This document shows positions 37,623-44,681 of a stretch of 64,000 nucleotides of DNA, in pieces. The DNA lies in the NCBI GenBank assembly GCA_910574345.1, contig CAJSZV010000017.1, positions 22,157 through 86,156 on the forward strand. The letters are read 5' to 3'. Under the pieces are notes generated by a model. It saw only the letters and a program-made list of their open reading frames with translations, made no database searches and was not told where the DNA came from. Position numbers and translations under genes: made by a program. Numbering within the stretch: position 1 is the first letter of the stretch; the number at the start of each line of letters is the position of its first letter. This stretch comes from Clostridiaceae bacterium. GTDB lineage: Bacteria; Bacillota; Clostridia; Lachnospirales; Lachnospiraceae.

Positions 37623-38513
37623 TTAATCTTCCAACAGCGCCCATGCCCGGTTAAGGACACGTTTTGTGTTGGCCAAGACAATCTCTTCCTCTTCTCCCGG
37701 ACGCAGAGTAACTTCCATAGACAGCACAAAGGGATGCTCTGGGTCAAAAAAGCCCTCTTCCTTCAGCACTCTCAGATAATCAAGGAGTTCCTTTGTATCG
37801 TTGGCACTGTTTGGATATCCGAAACGCGGATGCAGATCGCCGTATCCGTCACATCCCTTTTTCACCACTGCATTTCCAAAGTGAAAATGAGTAATGTAAG
37901 GCCTCAGTGTCCTGATCACAAAACGGCTTGTCTCATAGGTAGTGGGAAAATGGCTCAAATCCACTAAAAGTCCGAAATTGCTGTGGCTGCTTCTCATATC
38001 CGCCGCAAATCTTGCTGCGTACGGCGCCGGTCCTATGAGCGCGGCTTTGTCCATGTCAAAATCAAAGACCTCCAGTTCCACCGTCATATTCTTCCCGGCT
38101 GCATAGTCACAGACTGCCCTTGTTGTTTTCAGCAACTGTATGTATGCCTGTTCCTTTGTCTCTTCCTGCCACTTCCCCGCCAAAAATGCAATTCCCAGAG
38201 CTCCCAGATACTCAGCCTCATCCACAGCCTGTATCAATGTATCCTCCGCTTTTTTCCGCTGCTTTTCATCAAGATCATTGGGATTTAGCTTCGGTCCCAG
38301 CAGGCGGGGCTGTGCGCCGTAACATACCTTTAGGTGACTTTGTTCCAAAAGCTTTTTTGCCTCTTCATTTCTGCCACCATATCCTTTCACCTCAATGGCG
38401 TCAAAAAAATCGTCCTTGCAAATCTCTTTCAGGGACTCTATAGGGTCCCTTTGGGGATAACTCATCCACTGAATCGTCCCTACACGGAAATACTTGTGAA
38501 TTGATTCTCTCAT
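37623..38513 (-). CDS. TIM-barrel sugar isomerase/epimerase (Hyi-like candidate)
   Basis: This 296-residue protein of the xylose-isomerase-like TIM-barrel superfamily has metal-site candidates in VELEVFDF, LLVDLSHFP, HFHFGN and LSMEVTL (Glu, Asp, His, Glu in series). The ATG at 38513 follows AAGGAG; the frame extends upstream without a site. It is the first gene below the IclR-facing promoter. Hydroxypyruvate isomerase (Hyi), the usual Gcl partner, belongs to this superfamily. The assignment is inference from context; an epimerase of the incoming sugar is equally possible. Confidence 0.7.
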   Translation of the reverse strand: MRESIHKYFRVGTIQWMSYPQRDPIESLKEICKDDFFDAIEVKGYGGRNEEAKKLLEQSHLKVCYGAQPRLLGPKLNPNDLDEKQRKKAEDTLIQAVDEAEYLGALGIAFLAGKWQEETKEQAYIQLLKTTRAVCDYAAGKNMTVELEVFDFDMDKAALIGPAPYAARFAADMRSSHSNFGLLVDLSHFPTTYETSRFVIRTLRPYITHFHFGNAVVKKGCDGYGDLHPRFGYPNSANDTKELLDYLRVLKEEGFFDPEHPFVLSMEVTLRPGEEEEIVLANTKRVLNRAWALLED

Positions 38514-38563
38514 CGCTGTTCTCCTTACTTCTGGCATGATGCGATATTTCCTATAGTGATATT

Positions 38564-38584
38564 TGATTTCATTTATTGAAATCA
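38564..38584. promoter_or_regulatory. Palindrome, candidate IclR operator
   Basis: TGATTTCA-TTTAT-TGAAATCA is a perfect inverted repeat of two 8-bp arms. It lies just downstream of the predicted start of transcription for the cluster, where a bound repressor would block RNA polymerase. The half site resembles known IclR-family boxes. Confidence 0.55.
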
Positions 38585-38597
38585 TATTTCATTTTTA

Positions 38598-38626
38598 ATA
38601 TTATCATATTGTGCAGTTTTTTGCAA
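38598..38626 (-). promoter_or_regulatory. Promoter of the 15-gene catabolic cluster
   Basis: TTGCAA (38621-38626) and TAATAT (38598-38603) on the minus strand are 17 bases apart and point at the isomerase gene. The candidate operator lies about 14 bases below the -10 box. Confidence 0.5.
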
Positions 38627-38864
38627 TACTAAAGTTAAAATTTATTTTTTATAGATATATTTACTTTTTTTGGATTATATGATAGTATTATTATTGAAAT
38701 ATAATTTTGTATATCAAAATTACTTTTTTTGTTATCCGAATATTTTGTCTGGAAAGAAATTCCAGCCCATGGTATACTGTTATTGTATAAAATGCAGGAT
38801 CAATACATATAAAACGCAAAATTCGAAAGCTATGCCACAAAAGACCAGGAGAGAATATCCAACT

Positions 38865-39656
38865 ATGCAAAATCAAGAAAATATTGCCGCCAAAAATCAA
38901 TCTGTTGTCAAAACCTTGATGTTAATTGAACATCTGGCGCAGATGAGAACACCTCAGCGTCTCCAGGACATATCGAAAGCTTTACAATTAAACGCCAGCA
39001 CCTTAACTCGTTTTTTATCTACCCTCAAGAATCTCGGCTATGTTGATCAGGAACCGGATACCTCAAAGTATTATCTTACTTTAAGGATTTGTTCTGTTGC
39101 CAATCAGGTAAGTTCTAATTTCGAGATCAGAGACCAGATACGCCCATTTTTAAAAACCATCTCCGATACGCTGAAAGAATCCGTATGTTATGCCATTGAA
39201 CAGGATATGTCTGTTGTCTATATTGAAGTCATTCAAGGGCCTAATCAGGCCCTCAAGATTACCAACCGCATCGGAAGCCGCGCTCCCATGTACTGTACAG
39301 GTATTGGAAAATTGCTGCTTCTTGAGCATGATGAGGCTTATATTGATAAGATGATCGAGAGAGACGGCATGCAGCAGTTCACCGAACACACGCTTCTGAC
39401 CAAAGAAGACCTGTTAAAGGAACTGGAAACTGTCCGCTCCAATGATTATGCCCTGGATAATGAAGAATGCGATCTGGGTGTGAGCTGTATCGCTTTTCCT
39501 CTCCGCGACTATTCAGGTAAGATCATCGGCGGTTTAAGTATCAGCGGCCCCACGTTCCACATACAAAATTTGATTATACCGAAAAATATCAGCTACTTAA
39601 AAAAAATGTCCCTGCTCATTTCCCAGAAGATCGGATATATGGAAGGGGCTGATTAA
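38865..39656 (+). CDS. IclR-family transcriptional regulator
   Basis: This 263-residue protein has an N-terminal winged helix (about 12-75; LQDISKALQLNASTLTRFLSTL) and a C-terminal IclR effector domain (YCTGIGKLLL, IAFPLRDYSG, GGLSISGP). The ATG at 38865 is chosen because AGGAGAG lies upstream and the protein then has normal IclR length; the open frame runs 195 bases further upstream. It is divergent from the long minus-strand cluster, whose repressor or activator it probably is. IclR regulators often sense glyoxylate, pyruvate or aromatic acids, which suits the Gcl-like gene. Confidence 0.92.
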   Translation: MQNQENIAAKNQSVVKTLMLIEHLAQMRTPQRLQDISKALQLNASTLTRFLSTLKNLGYVDQEPDTSKYYLTLRICSVANQVSSNFEIRDQIRPFLKTISDTLKESVCYAIEQDMSVVYIEVIQGPNQALKITNRIGSRAPMYCTGIGKLLLLEHDEAYIDKMIERDGMQQFTEHTLLTKEDLLKELETVRSNDYALDNEECDLGVSCIAFPLRDYSGKIIGGLSISGPTFHIQNLIIPKNISYLKKMSLLISQKIGYMEGAD

Positions 39657-39668
39657 AGATGAAAAAGA

Positions 39669-39707
39669 GGCCATGCAAAAGACCTTTTACAGTTCCTTTG
39701 CATGGCC
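39669..39707. terminator. Bidirectional terminator after iclR
   Basis: An 11-bp perfect stem (39669-39679 with 39697-39707) is followed by CCTTTT on the plus strand and TCTTTTTC on the minus strand. It separates the convergent iclR and CotF-like genes. Confidence 0.8.
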
Positions 39708-39730
39708 CCTTTTATGGGCGGATCTATCTT

Positions 39731-39976
39731 TTACATTCCCGCAAACTGATTCTTAACCTTCATCAGCTTCTGCTGCTCTGCAGTCTCCGTAGAGTACCAG
39801 CCCTTATCAGACATTTTCTTATAGATATCGTCCTGCATGCAGAGGCTGTCATCCAGGGCCTGATCAAAGGCCTGGTGCACATTCTTTGTGGAGGACTCTA
39901 TGGTGCCGTGGAGATAGAGATCACATACTCCCTTGGTGGTCAGAAGCAGGTTTTCCATAATACATTTGTCATCCAT
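39731..39976 (-). CDS. Spore coat protein, CotF-like
   Basis: This 81-residue protein resembles CotF-family coat proteins of Clostridia: an ENLLLTTKGVCDLYLHGTIE-type helix, then a middle segment (NVHQAFDQAL) and MSDKGWYSTE. The family adopts a ferritin-like helical bundle. The ATG follows AAAGGAGG. It pairs with the smaller coat-like gene 13 bases upstream and supports an endospore-forming host. Confidence 0.8.
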   Translation of the reverse strand: MDDKCIMENLLLTTKGVCDLYLHGTIESSTKNVHQAFDQALDDSLCMQDDIYKKMSDKGWYSTETAEQQKLMKVKNQFAGM

Positions 39977-39989
39977 GTCGATTCCTCCT

Positions 39990-40163
39990 TTAGATCAGAT
40001 TATAAAAGTTGTCAAAAATCTGCTGATGCTTCTGTGTGAACTGCTCCACATAAGCCTTCAGCTCCGGATCCTGAAGATTCTTTGCCGCATCCTGGCATTG
40101 GGTCTTTAAAAACTTTTCATGACTTAATGCATCTTCAATATACGTTAATTCTTTCGGACTCAT
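39990..40163 (-). CDS. Small CotF-related helical protein
   Basis: This 57-residue protein starts at the second of two ATGs (40163), six bases after AGGAGG. It is mostly helical (LTYIEDALSHEKFLKTQCQD, then DPELKAYVEQF), like the first half of CotF-type proteins or other small spore-associated proteins. It is co-transcribed with the CotF-like gene. Confidence 0.7.
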   Translation of the reverse strand: MSPKELTYIEDALSHEKFLKTQCQDAAKNLQDPELKAYVEQFTQKHQQIFDNFYNLI

Positions 40164-40253
40164 CATATCCCTCCTGTTCTCACACATACTGCGTTTTTCC
40201 ATTGCTGCCCAAACTATATACTACCTTCTTAATATGACCGGTACAAAAGAAAA

Positions 40254-40281
40254 ACATGCTGGCAGATCAATGCCAACATGT
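40254..40281 (-). terminator. Terminator after the EFR1 gene
   Basis: An 11-bp stem with one wobble pair (40254-40264 with 40271-40281) and a 6-base loop is followed on the minus strand by TTTTCTTTT. It lies just below the EFR1 stop. Confidence 0.75.
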
Positions 40282-40301
40282 CCATTTTTTCGTGAAGATT
40301 T

Positions 40302-41063
40302 TCATAAAAACAATTCATTAGGCTTCCGCCCGGAGCAGGCCTTTCTCAATTTCATGGAAGCACCGAACAGCATCATCTTATTCAGCCCTCTCCCATGTTC
40401 CGGGCAGATACTGATACAGCGCATACAGGAAATGCATTTGTCCTTGTCTGTCTCCCCCGGCCTGTCCTTAGGGATGGCTCCCGCCGGGCACTGCACTGCG
40501 CAAAGCCCGCATTTCTTACAATTATTATCAGCCTTGGGAACCATGGGAATCCCATGATACTCTTTATATGGATACCGCCCCGGCACAAAGAAATCCTTCC
40601 AGGTTTTGGGAGCCAGCAGCTTTTCCCTGATGGGCTTTATCATGGCCTTCAGTTCTTCTTCGTCCTTTGCATCAGGGCGCCCTGCCCCGTACTGGTGCAT
40701 AATGGAGTGTTCCGCCACGGCGGCTACCACGGCCACCACGCAGAACCCGCAGTCCTCCATGGCCTTTCTCAGTTCCAGCAGAGTGTCGTCATAGGCCCGG
40801 TTCCCGTAGGAAATCACCAGAACTGCCGCCCCATGGTCCGCCCTTACCTTGGTCAGATTCCTAATGGCCGTCTCCGGCACACGGCCTCCGAAAGAGGGAA
40901 CTCCGATAAAACACACATCGCCTCTCACAAAGCGGTACATCCCATAATTCTTATCCGGCAGAGAAAAATCCAGGTCCACAGGCGTTCCCAGCTCACGAGC
41001 CAGGATATTCAGAATCTTTTTTGTTCCTCCTGTGGGACTGAAACACATTGTATACACATTCAT
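40302..41063 (-). CDS. EFR1-type flavodoxin-ferredoxin fusion
   Basis: This 253-residue protein has an N-terminal flavodoxin-like fold with the FMN phosphate loop FSPTGGTKK (8-16) and two C-terminal 4Fe-4S motifs, CKKCGLCAVQCP and CISCMRCISICP. EFR1-family proteins are probable electron carriers in anaerobes; partners are unknown. The ATG follows GGGGGAAG. The next gene upstream on the strand is ferritin, 153 bases away. Confidence 0.9.
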   Translation of the reverse strand: MNVYTMCFSPTGGTKKILNILARELGTPVDLDFSLPDKNYGMYRFVRGDVCFIGVPSFGGRVPETAIRNLTKVRADHGAAVLVISYGNRAYDDTLLELRKAMEDCGFCVVAVVAAVAEHSIMHQYGAGRPDAKDEEELKAMIKPIREKLLAPKTWKDFFVPGRYPYKEYHGIPMVPKADNNCKKCGLCAVQCPAGAIPKDRPGETDKDKCISCMRCISICPEHGRGLNKMMLFGASMKLRKACSGRKPNELFL

Positions 41064-41216
41064 ATTCGCTTCCCCCGTTTATCTTTCGGCAGCCTCTGTA
41101 AAGTCAGCTTATGTACTCCCTTTCGCGGGCAGGGAAACGCACTTTCCTCTGCTGCGGAAGGCGGTTTGCGACAACTTACCGGCCCTAATTCGGCCCCGGC
41201 CCGTTTCCTAATCCTC

Positions 41217-41729
41217 CTACAGAACAAGAGACGGAGCCGAGTACACTCTTGCCGCCAGTTCATTATCCAGCATGTAAAGGGCACGTGGGTCGGAACCGAA
41301 GAGATCAAACTTCTTAATCAGCCCTTCCGCGTTGGTCTCCTCCTCGCCCTGCTCCTTCACAAACCAGTCCAAAAACTGCATGGTGCGGAAATCCTTGGCC
41401 TCATGAGCCGCCTCGTAGATAGTATGAATCAGGCTGGTTACATACTGCTCATGCTCGTAACCTGCATGAAGGGGATCAGAGAAGGACTTGAATTCTTTAT
41501 CCGGCTTGTCAATGGCCTCCAGGGTCACCCTGCATCCATTGTTCTGCAGGTACTGCATAAACAGCATGGCATGGTCTCTCTCCTCCTGGGCCTGAATCTT
41601 ATACCAGTTGCCAAAGCCCTCCAGTCCCTGATCCATATAATAATTGGAAAAATCCAGATACAAATATGCGGAATAAAATTCCTTGTTCACCTGTGTATTC
41701 AGCAGCTCTGCTACTTTTGTGTCTAACAT
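41217..41729 (-). CDS. Ferritin
   Basis: This 170-residue non-haem ferritin has the four-helix bundle with ferroxidase residues in NKEFYSAYLYLDF and QAQEERDHAMLF, and a third-helix segment ending DWFVKEQGEEE. It stores iron as ferric mineral in a 24-mer. The ATG at 41729 follows AAGGAGG; an earlier in-frame ATG lacks a site. Length matches FtnA-type proteins. Confidence 0.94.
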   Translation of the reverse strand: MLDTKVAELLNTQVNKEFYSAYLYLDFSNYYMDQGLEGFGNWYKIQAQEERDHAMLFMQYLQNNGCRVTLEAIDKPDKEFKSFSDPLHAGYEHEQYVTSLIHTIYEAAHEAKDFRTMQFLDWFVKEQGEEETNAEGLIKKFDLFGSDPRALYMLDNELAARVYSAPSLVL

Positions 41730-41846
41730 AGCCTTTTCCTCCTTATGTGCTTCCATAGATATATTTCTTTTATTTTACCATTATTTGAGGAAAATGTCAC
41801 TTTCTTTGTGAAAATCTACAGCCTGCCCTGCCTCTTTTAGTCATTA

Positions 41847-41972
41847 CGTTCACAGGCGCCCTGTGAACGCAACGGCATATGCCCATTTTGAATTGCCTGC
41901 GGCAATGGGGCATATGCTTTGGCCCCATAACTGGATTGATCCATGACTAATCAGCAGAGTGATTAGTCATGG
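41847..41972. repeat. Three consecutive hairpins between MATE and ferritin genes
   Basis: Three strong inverted repeats lie in a row: 10-bp arms 41847-41856/41860-41869; 10-bp arms 41875-41884/41908-41917 enclosing a second 6-bp stem 41892-41897/41901-41906; and 13-bp perfect arms 41941-41953/41960-41972. No T run follows, so these are not ordinary terminators. They may be an intergenic palindromic repeat or a structured RNA. Confidence 0.6.
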
Positions 41973-41987
41973 TGTGGACAGTAACTT

Positions 41988-43346
41988 TTAGTCCCTTGCC
42001 GCCTCTCCTGCCGCTTTATCCATCTGCTTAAATATTCCCAGGCAGATGGCGAGGGACAGGGCAATGGAGATAAAATCTGCCACAGGCTGGGCATGAATAG
42101 CCCCTTCCAAGCCGAACATGCTGTTGAGAAGATAGATAGCAGGAATAAAGATGAGGCCCTGGCGGCAGATGGTCAGCACCAGAGACGGAATGGCTTTTCC
42201 CATTCCCTGGATGGTATTGATGCACAAAAACAGGATTCCCAGCACCGGCCCGGAAAGCTGCAGGGCAATGACCATCTGAATTCCGTATTCGATAACCTGT
42301 GCATCGTCAATAAATGCCTGGATCACTACCTGTCTTGCCAGAACCATAACAATCGTCAGCACGGTCCCCAGAATCACGGCGCACAGACCCGTAAACCGAA
42401 ACACCTGCATGAGGCGCTTTTTATTTTTGGCTCCATAGTTATATCCGATCAGAGGCTGAATCCCTGCACAAAGTCCGATCTGCAGAAGCACCACCAGCAT
42501 GTTGGACTTCATAGCCACGCCCATGGCGGCCACAGGAGTATCTCCATAACTGATAAGCACCTGATTCAGCACAATGTTGGCACAGCTCATGAGAATATTG
42601 TTTAAGGATGCCGGAATTCCGATGGACATCACATTGGCAGCAATCCTCTCACCGACCCTAAAATCCCTTAACCGAATAGACAGGCTGGATTTCTTTCTGA
42701 GAAAATACAAAAGGTAAAAGGCGCTGGCCGCCATATTGCCGATAACCGTTGCCACAGCGGCGCCCACTACGCCCCAGTCCAGCATCAGAATCATCACCGG
42801 GTCCAGCACAATATTGGTTATGGTTCCGATCATGTTGCCGATCATGGACTCCTTGGCCGCCCCTTCTCCTCTTAGGATGTTGCCGAAAGCCGTTCCAAAC
42901 ATAATGAAGGGTCCGCCGAAGGCAATGTAGGTCAGGTAATCCCTGGCATAGCCGATGGTGTTTTCACTGGCCCCGATGAGTCTTAAGATCCCATTCATGC
43001 CCACCAGAAAGCTAAGGGCCATAATGATCCCCAGCCCCAGAGACCCATAGCAGCAGAAAGAAGAGATATTCTTTGCCCGCTCTGTCTTCCTCTCCCCCAG
43101 AGCCCTGGAGATGGCCGAGCTGCCGCCGATTCCGAATAAGTTCCCCAGAGCCATAAATACCATGAACACCGGAGTAGCCAAAGAAACTGCCGCCACCTTC
43201 ATAGGGTCTCCTGTCTGCCCGATGAAAAATGTATCCGCCATATTGTAGATAACCACCACCAGCATGGAGATCATGGTGGGAACCGCCATCACCGCCACGG
43301 CTTTGGATACGGGAGCTTCCTCAAATAGTTGTCTGTTGTCATTCAT
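41988..43346 (-). CDS. MATE family multidrug/cation efflux transporter
   Basis: This 452-residue protein with twelve predicted helices arranged as two MATE repeats (ADTFFIGQTGDPMKVAAVSLATP near the N-terminus; the second half contains GYNYGAKNKKRL) is typical of DinF/NorM-like exporters driven by Na+ or H+. The ATG at 43346 follows GGAGGAGG; the frame runs on upstream without a site. It follows marR with an attenuator-like hairpin between, which suggests drug-responsive expression. Confidence 0.93.
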   Translation of the reverse strand: MNDNRQLFEEAPVSKAVAVMAVPTMISMLVVVIYNMADTFFIGQTGDPMKVAAVSLATPVFMVFMALGNLFGIGGSSAISRALGERKTERAKNISSFCCYGSLGLGIIMALSFLVGMNGILRLIGASENTIGYARDYLTYIAFGGPFIMFGTAFGNILRGEGAAKESMIGNMIGTITNIVLDPVMILMLDWGVVGAAVATVIGNMAASAFYLLYFLRKKSSLSIRLRDFRVGERIAANVMSIGIPASLNNILMSCANIVLNQVLISYGDTPVAAMGVAMKSNMLVVLLQIGLCAGIQPLIGYNYGAKNKKRLMQVFRFTGLCAVILGTVLTIVMVLARQVVIQAFIDDAQVIEYGIQMVIALQLSGPVLGILFLCINTIQGMGKAIPSLVLTICRQGLIFIPAIYLLNSMFGLEGAIHAQPVADFISIALSLAICLGIFKQMDKAAGEAARD

Positions 43347-43404
43347 ATGATGTTCCTCCTCCTTCCATTGTTCGCACACTGACAAATAAGATTCCAAAAA
43401 AAGA

Positions 43405-43431
43405 ATGCCAACGAATTGACTTTGTTGGCAT
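43405..43431 (-). terminator. Hairpin with T run between marR and the MATE gene
   Basis: ATGCCAAC (43405-43412) pairs with GTTGGCAT (43424-43431). On the minus strand the stem is followed by TCTTTTTTTGG. It lies directly after the marR stop and could attenuate expression of the MATE gene. Confidence 0.6.
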
Positions 43432-43860
43432 CTACCGGATATTCTCTTCAAAACGCATAAGCATACATAAAAAATGTTCCAGCTCTTCGTCCGTTATATT
43501 CTCCTTCAGCATGGCCTCAAACCGGTCCATCCGGTCTGTCATCCGCTTCTGGGCCTGGATTCCCTTCCCGGTCAGAACGATTCGTTTCATTCTGGCATCC
43601 TGGGGAACAGAAATCCTTTGTATATAGCCGTTATTCTCCATGAGTGTCAGCATATGGCTGGCTGTGGAGCGGCGTATGGAAAATTCCTTCTCTATATCCC
43701 TCTGCACAACCTCACGTTCTCCCTGCCGCACCAAAAATCCCAGCACCCATGCCTGGCTGGCAGTGAGGGTCTCCTCCTCCTCTGCAACCATCTGGTTGAT
43801 CTTTCGGTGTATCAGGTTGGATAAAGTCCGTACCTCGAATCCTACATGCTTGCTCTTCAT
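43432..43860 (-). CDS. MarR-family transcriptional regulator
   Basis: This 142-residue protein has the MarR winged helix (about 30-110): LTASQAWVLGFLVRQG, a recognition helix near SIRRSTASHMLTLMENNGYI and a wing DARMKRIVLTGKG. It lies upstream of, and probably controls, the MATE exporter. A palindrome overlapping its own -10 box suggests autorepression. Confidence 0.92.
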   Translation of the reverse strand: MKSKHVGFEVRTLSNLIHRKINQMVAEEEETLTASQAWVLGFLVRQGEREVVQRDIEKEFSIRRSTASHMLTLMENNGYIQRISVPQDARMKRIVLTGKGIQAQKRMTDRMDRFEAMLKENITDEELEHFLCMLMRFEENIR

Positions 43861-43888
43861 GGAACCATATTCCTCAGCTTTGTCAGTA

Positions 43889-43924
43889 TGCTAACATTTT
43901 AGCAAAAATCAGCCTTGTGGTCAA
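43889..43924 (-). promoter_or_regulatory. marR promoter with overlapping operator palindrome
   Basis: TTGACC (43919-43924), 17 bases, then TAAAAT (43896-43901) on the minus strand. The palindrome TGCTAA-AATG-TTAGCA read on that strand (43889-43904) covers the -10 box, a typical place for a MarR dimer to repress. Confidence 0.65.
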
Positions 43925-44007
43925 GCTCTTATTTATACAAAAATCCCCTGTGCTCTCCAGGGCTTTCTGGGCAGAATTGACATAACAGCAATTCATAACC
44001 TTTTTAG

Positions 44008-44036
44008 TTTACGAAGCTCCTAAAATCAGTTATACT
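44008..44036 (+). promoter_or_regulatory. Promoter of the PIN toxin-antitoxin pair
   Basis: TTTACG (44008-44013), a 17-base spacer and TATACT (44031-44036) lie about 40 bases upstream of the antitoxin ATG. Confidence 0.55.
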
Positions 44037-44074
44037 ATAAACAGATATATTAACCAGAAAGGAGCCAGGACAAT

Positions 44075-44278
44075 ATGAGCAGCGCAGAACTGACCGCAAA
44101 AATCGAATCGTTATCATCAGAAGACTTTAATATGGTTGTGACTTTAGTTAACAGACTTTCTGATAAACCCTCCAATATACTAAAAACCGCAAGAAATAAA
44201 TATGTTCGGAATAATCCTATGACTATGGAAGAAATAGATACTGAAATTCAACAATACAGGAGAGAAACCCTTCTATGA
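44075..44278 (+). CDS. Antitoxin of a type II toxin-antitoxin pair
   Basis: This 67-residue protein is rich in helices and charge, with no clear DNA-binding motif that I can name. It begins after AAAGGAGCC and overlaps the PIN-domain toxin gene by four bases (ATGA). The C-terminal part (MTMEEIDTEIQQYRRE) is typical of a short toxin-neutralising tail. The antitoxin assignment rests mainly on gene order. Confidence 0.7.
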   Translation: MSSAELTAKIESLSSEDFNMVVTLVNRLSDKPSNILKTARNKYVRNNPMTMEEIDTEIQQYRRETLL

Positions 44279-44670
44279 CAGTGGTTATTGATACCAACAT
44301 TATCATCTCGGCATTATTATCGCCAGACAGCACAGCATTTTCCTTCCTTTCCGATGTTCTTGATGGGAAATATACTGTTTATATCAGCGAAAAAATCTAT
44401 AAGGAGTATTCAGATGTTCTTCACAGAAAAAAATTTGGCTTTGATGAAACAATCATCGCCTTTCTTCTTGCGTGGTTTGAAGAAAATGCTATATGGGTTG
44501 AGCCTAATAAGTCGAATTTTTCTATCCCTGATGAAAAAGATCGAATCTTTTATGATACGGCCCGCTGCACCAGAAGCAAATTAATTACCGGTAATTTCAA
44601 ACATTACCCTGTCGATGAACTAGTCACGGCTTTATGGGAGATACAAAATCCTGAAAAACATGGGGGATAA
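44275..44670 (+). CDS. PIN-domain toxin (VapC-like ribonuclease)
   Basis: This 131-residue protein has the PIN fold with the acidic residues expected for Mg-dependent RNA cleavage: Asp6 in VVIDTNI, Glu44 in IYKEYSDVL, Asp89 and Asp94 in DEKDRIFYDTA, then LITGN (103-107). It is of the PhoH-independent COG1569 type, probably cleaving tRNA or rRNA when released by its antitoxin. It is convergent with rarA. Confidence 0.85.
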   Translation: MTVVIDTNIIISALLSPDSTAFSFLSDVLDGKYTVYISEKIYKEYSDVLHRKKFGFDETIIAFLLAWFEENAIWVEPNKSNFSIPDEKDRIFYDTARCTRSKLITGNFKHYPVDELVTALWEIQNPEKHGG

Positions 44671-44681
44671 GGAAATCCTCT

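Larger units (their letters stand above)
38514..38864. other. AT-rich divergent control region of the 19-kb cluster
   Basis: No gene is supported in these 351 bases. The region separates the IclR gene from the first gene of the cluster. It holds a sigma-A-type promoter toward the cluster and a 21-bp palindrome. Toward iclR several AT-rich -10-like boxes exist, but none is clearly best. Confidence 0.7.

Noticed and set aside
40395..41726. Long open frame (443 codons) on the plus strand
   Set aside because: It is antisense to the well-supported EFR1 and ferritin genes and runs through the gap between them, with no coding signals of its own.
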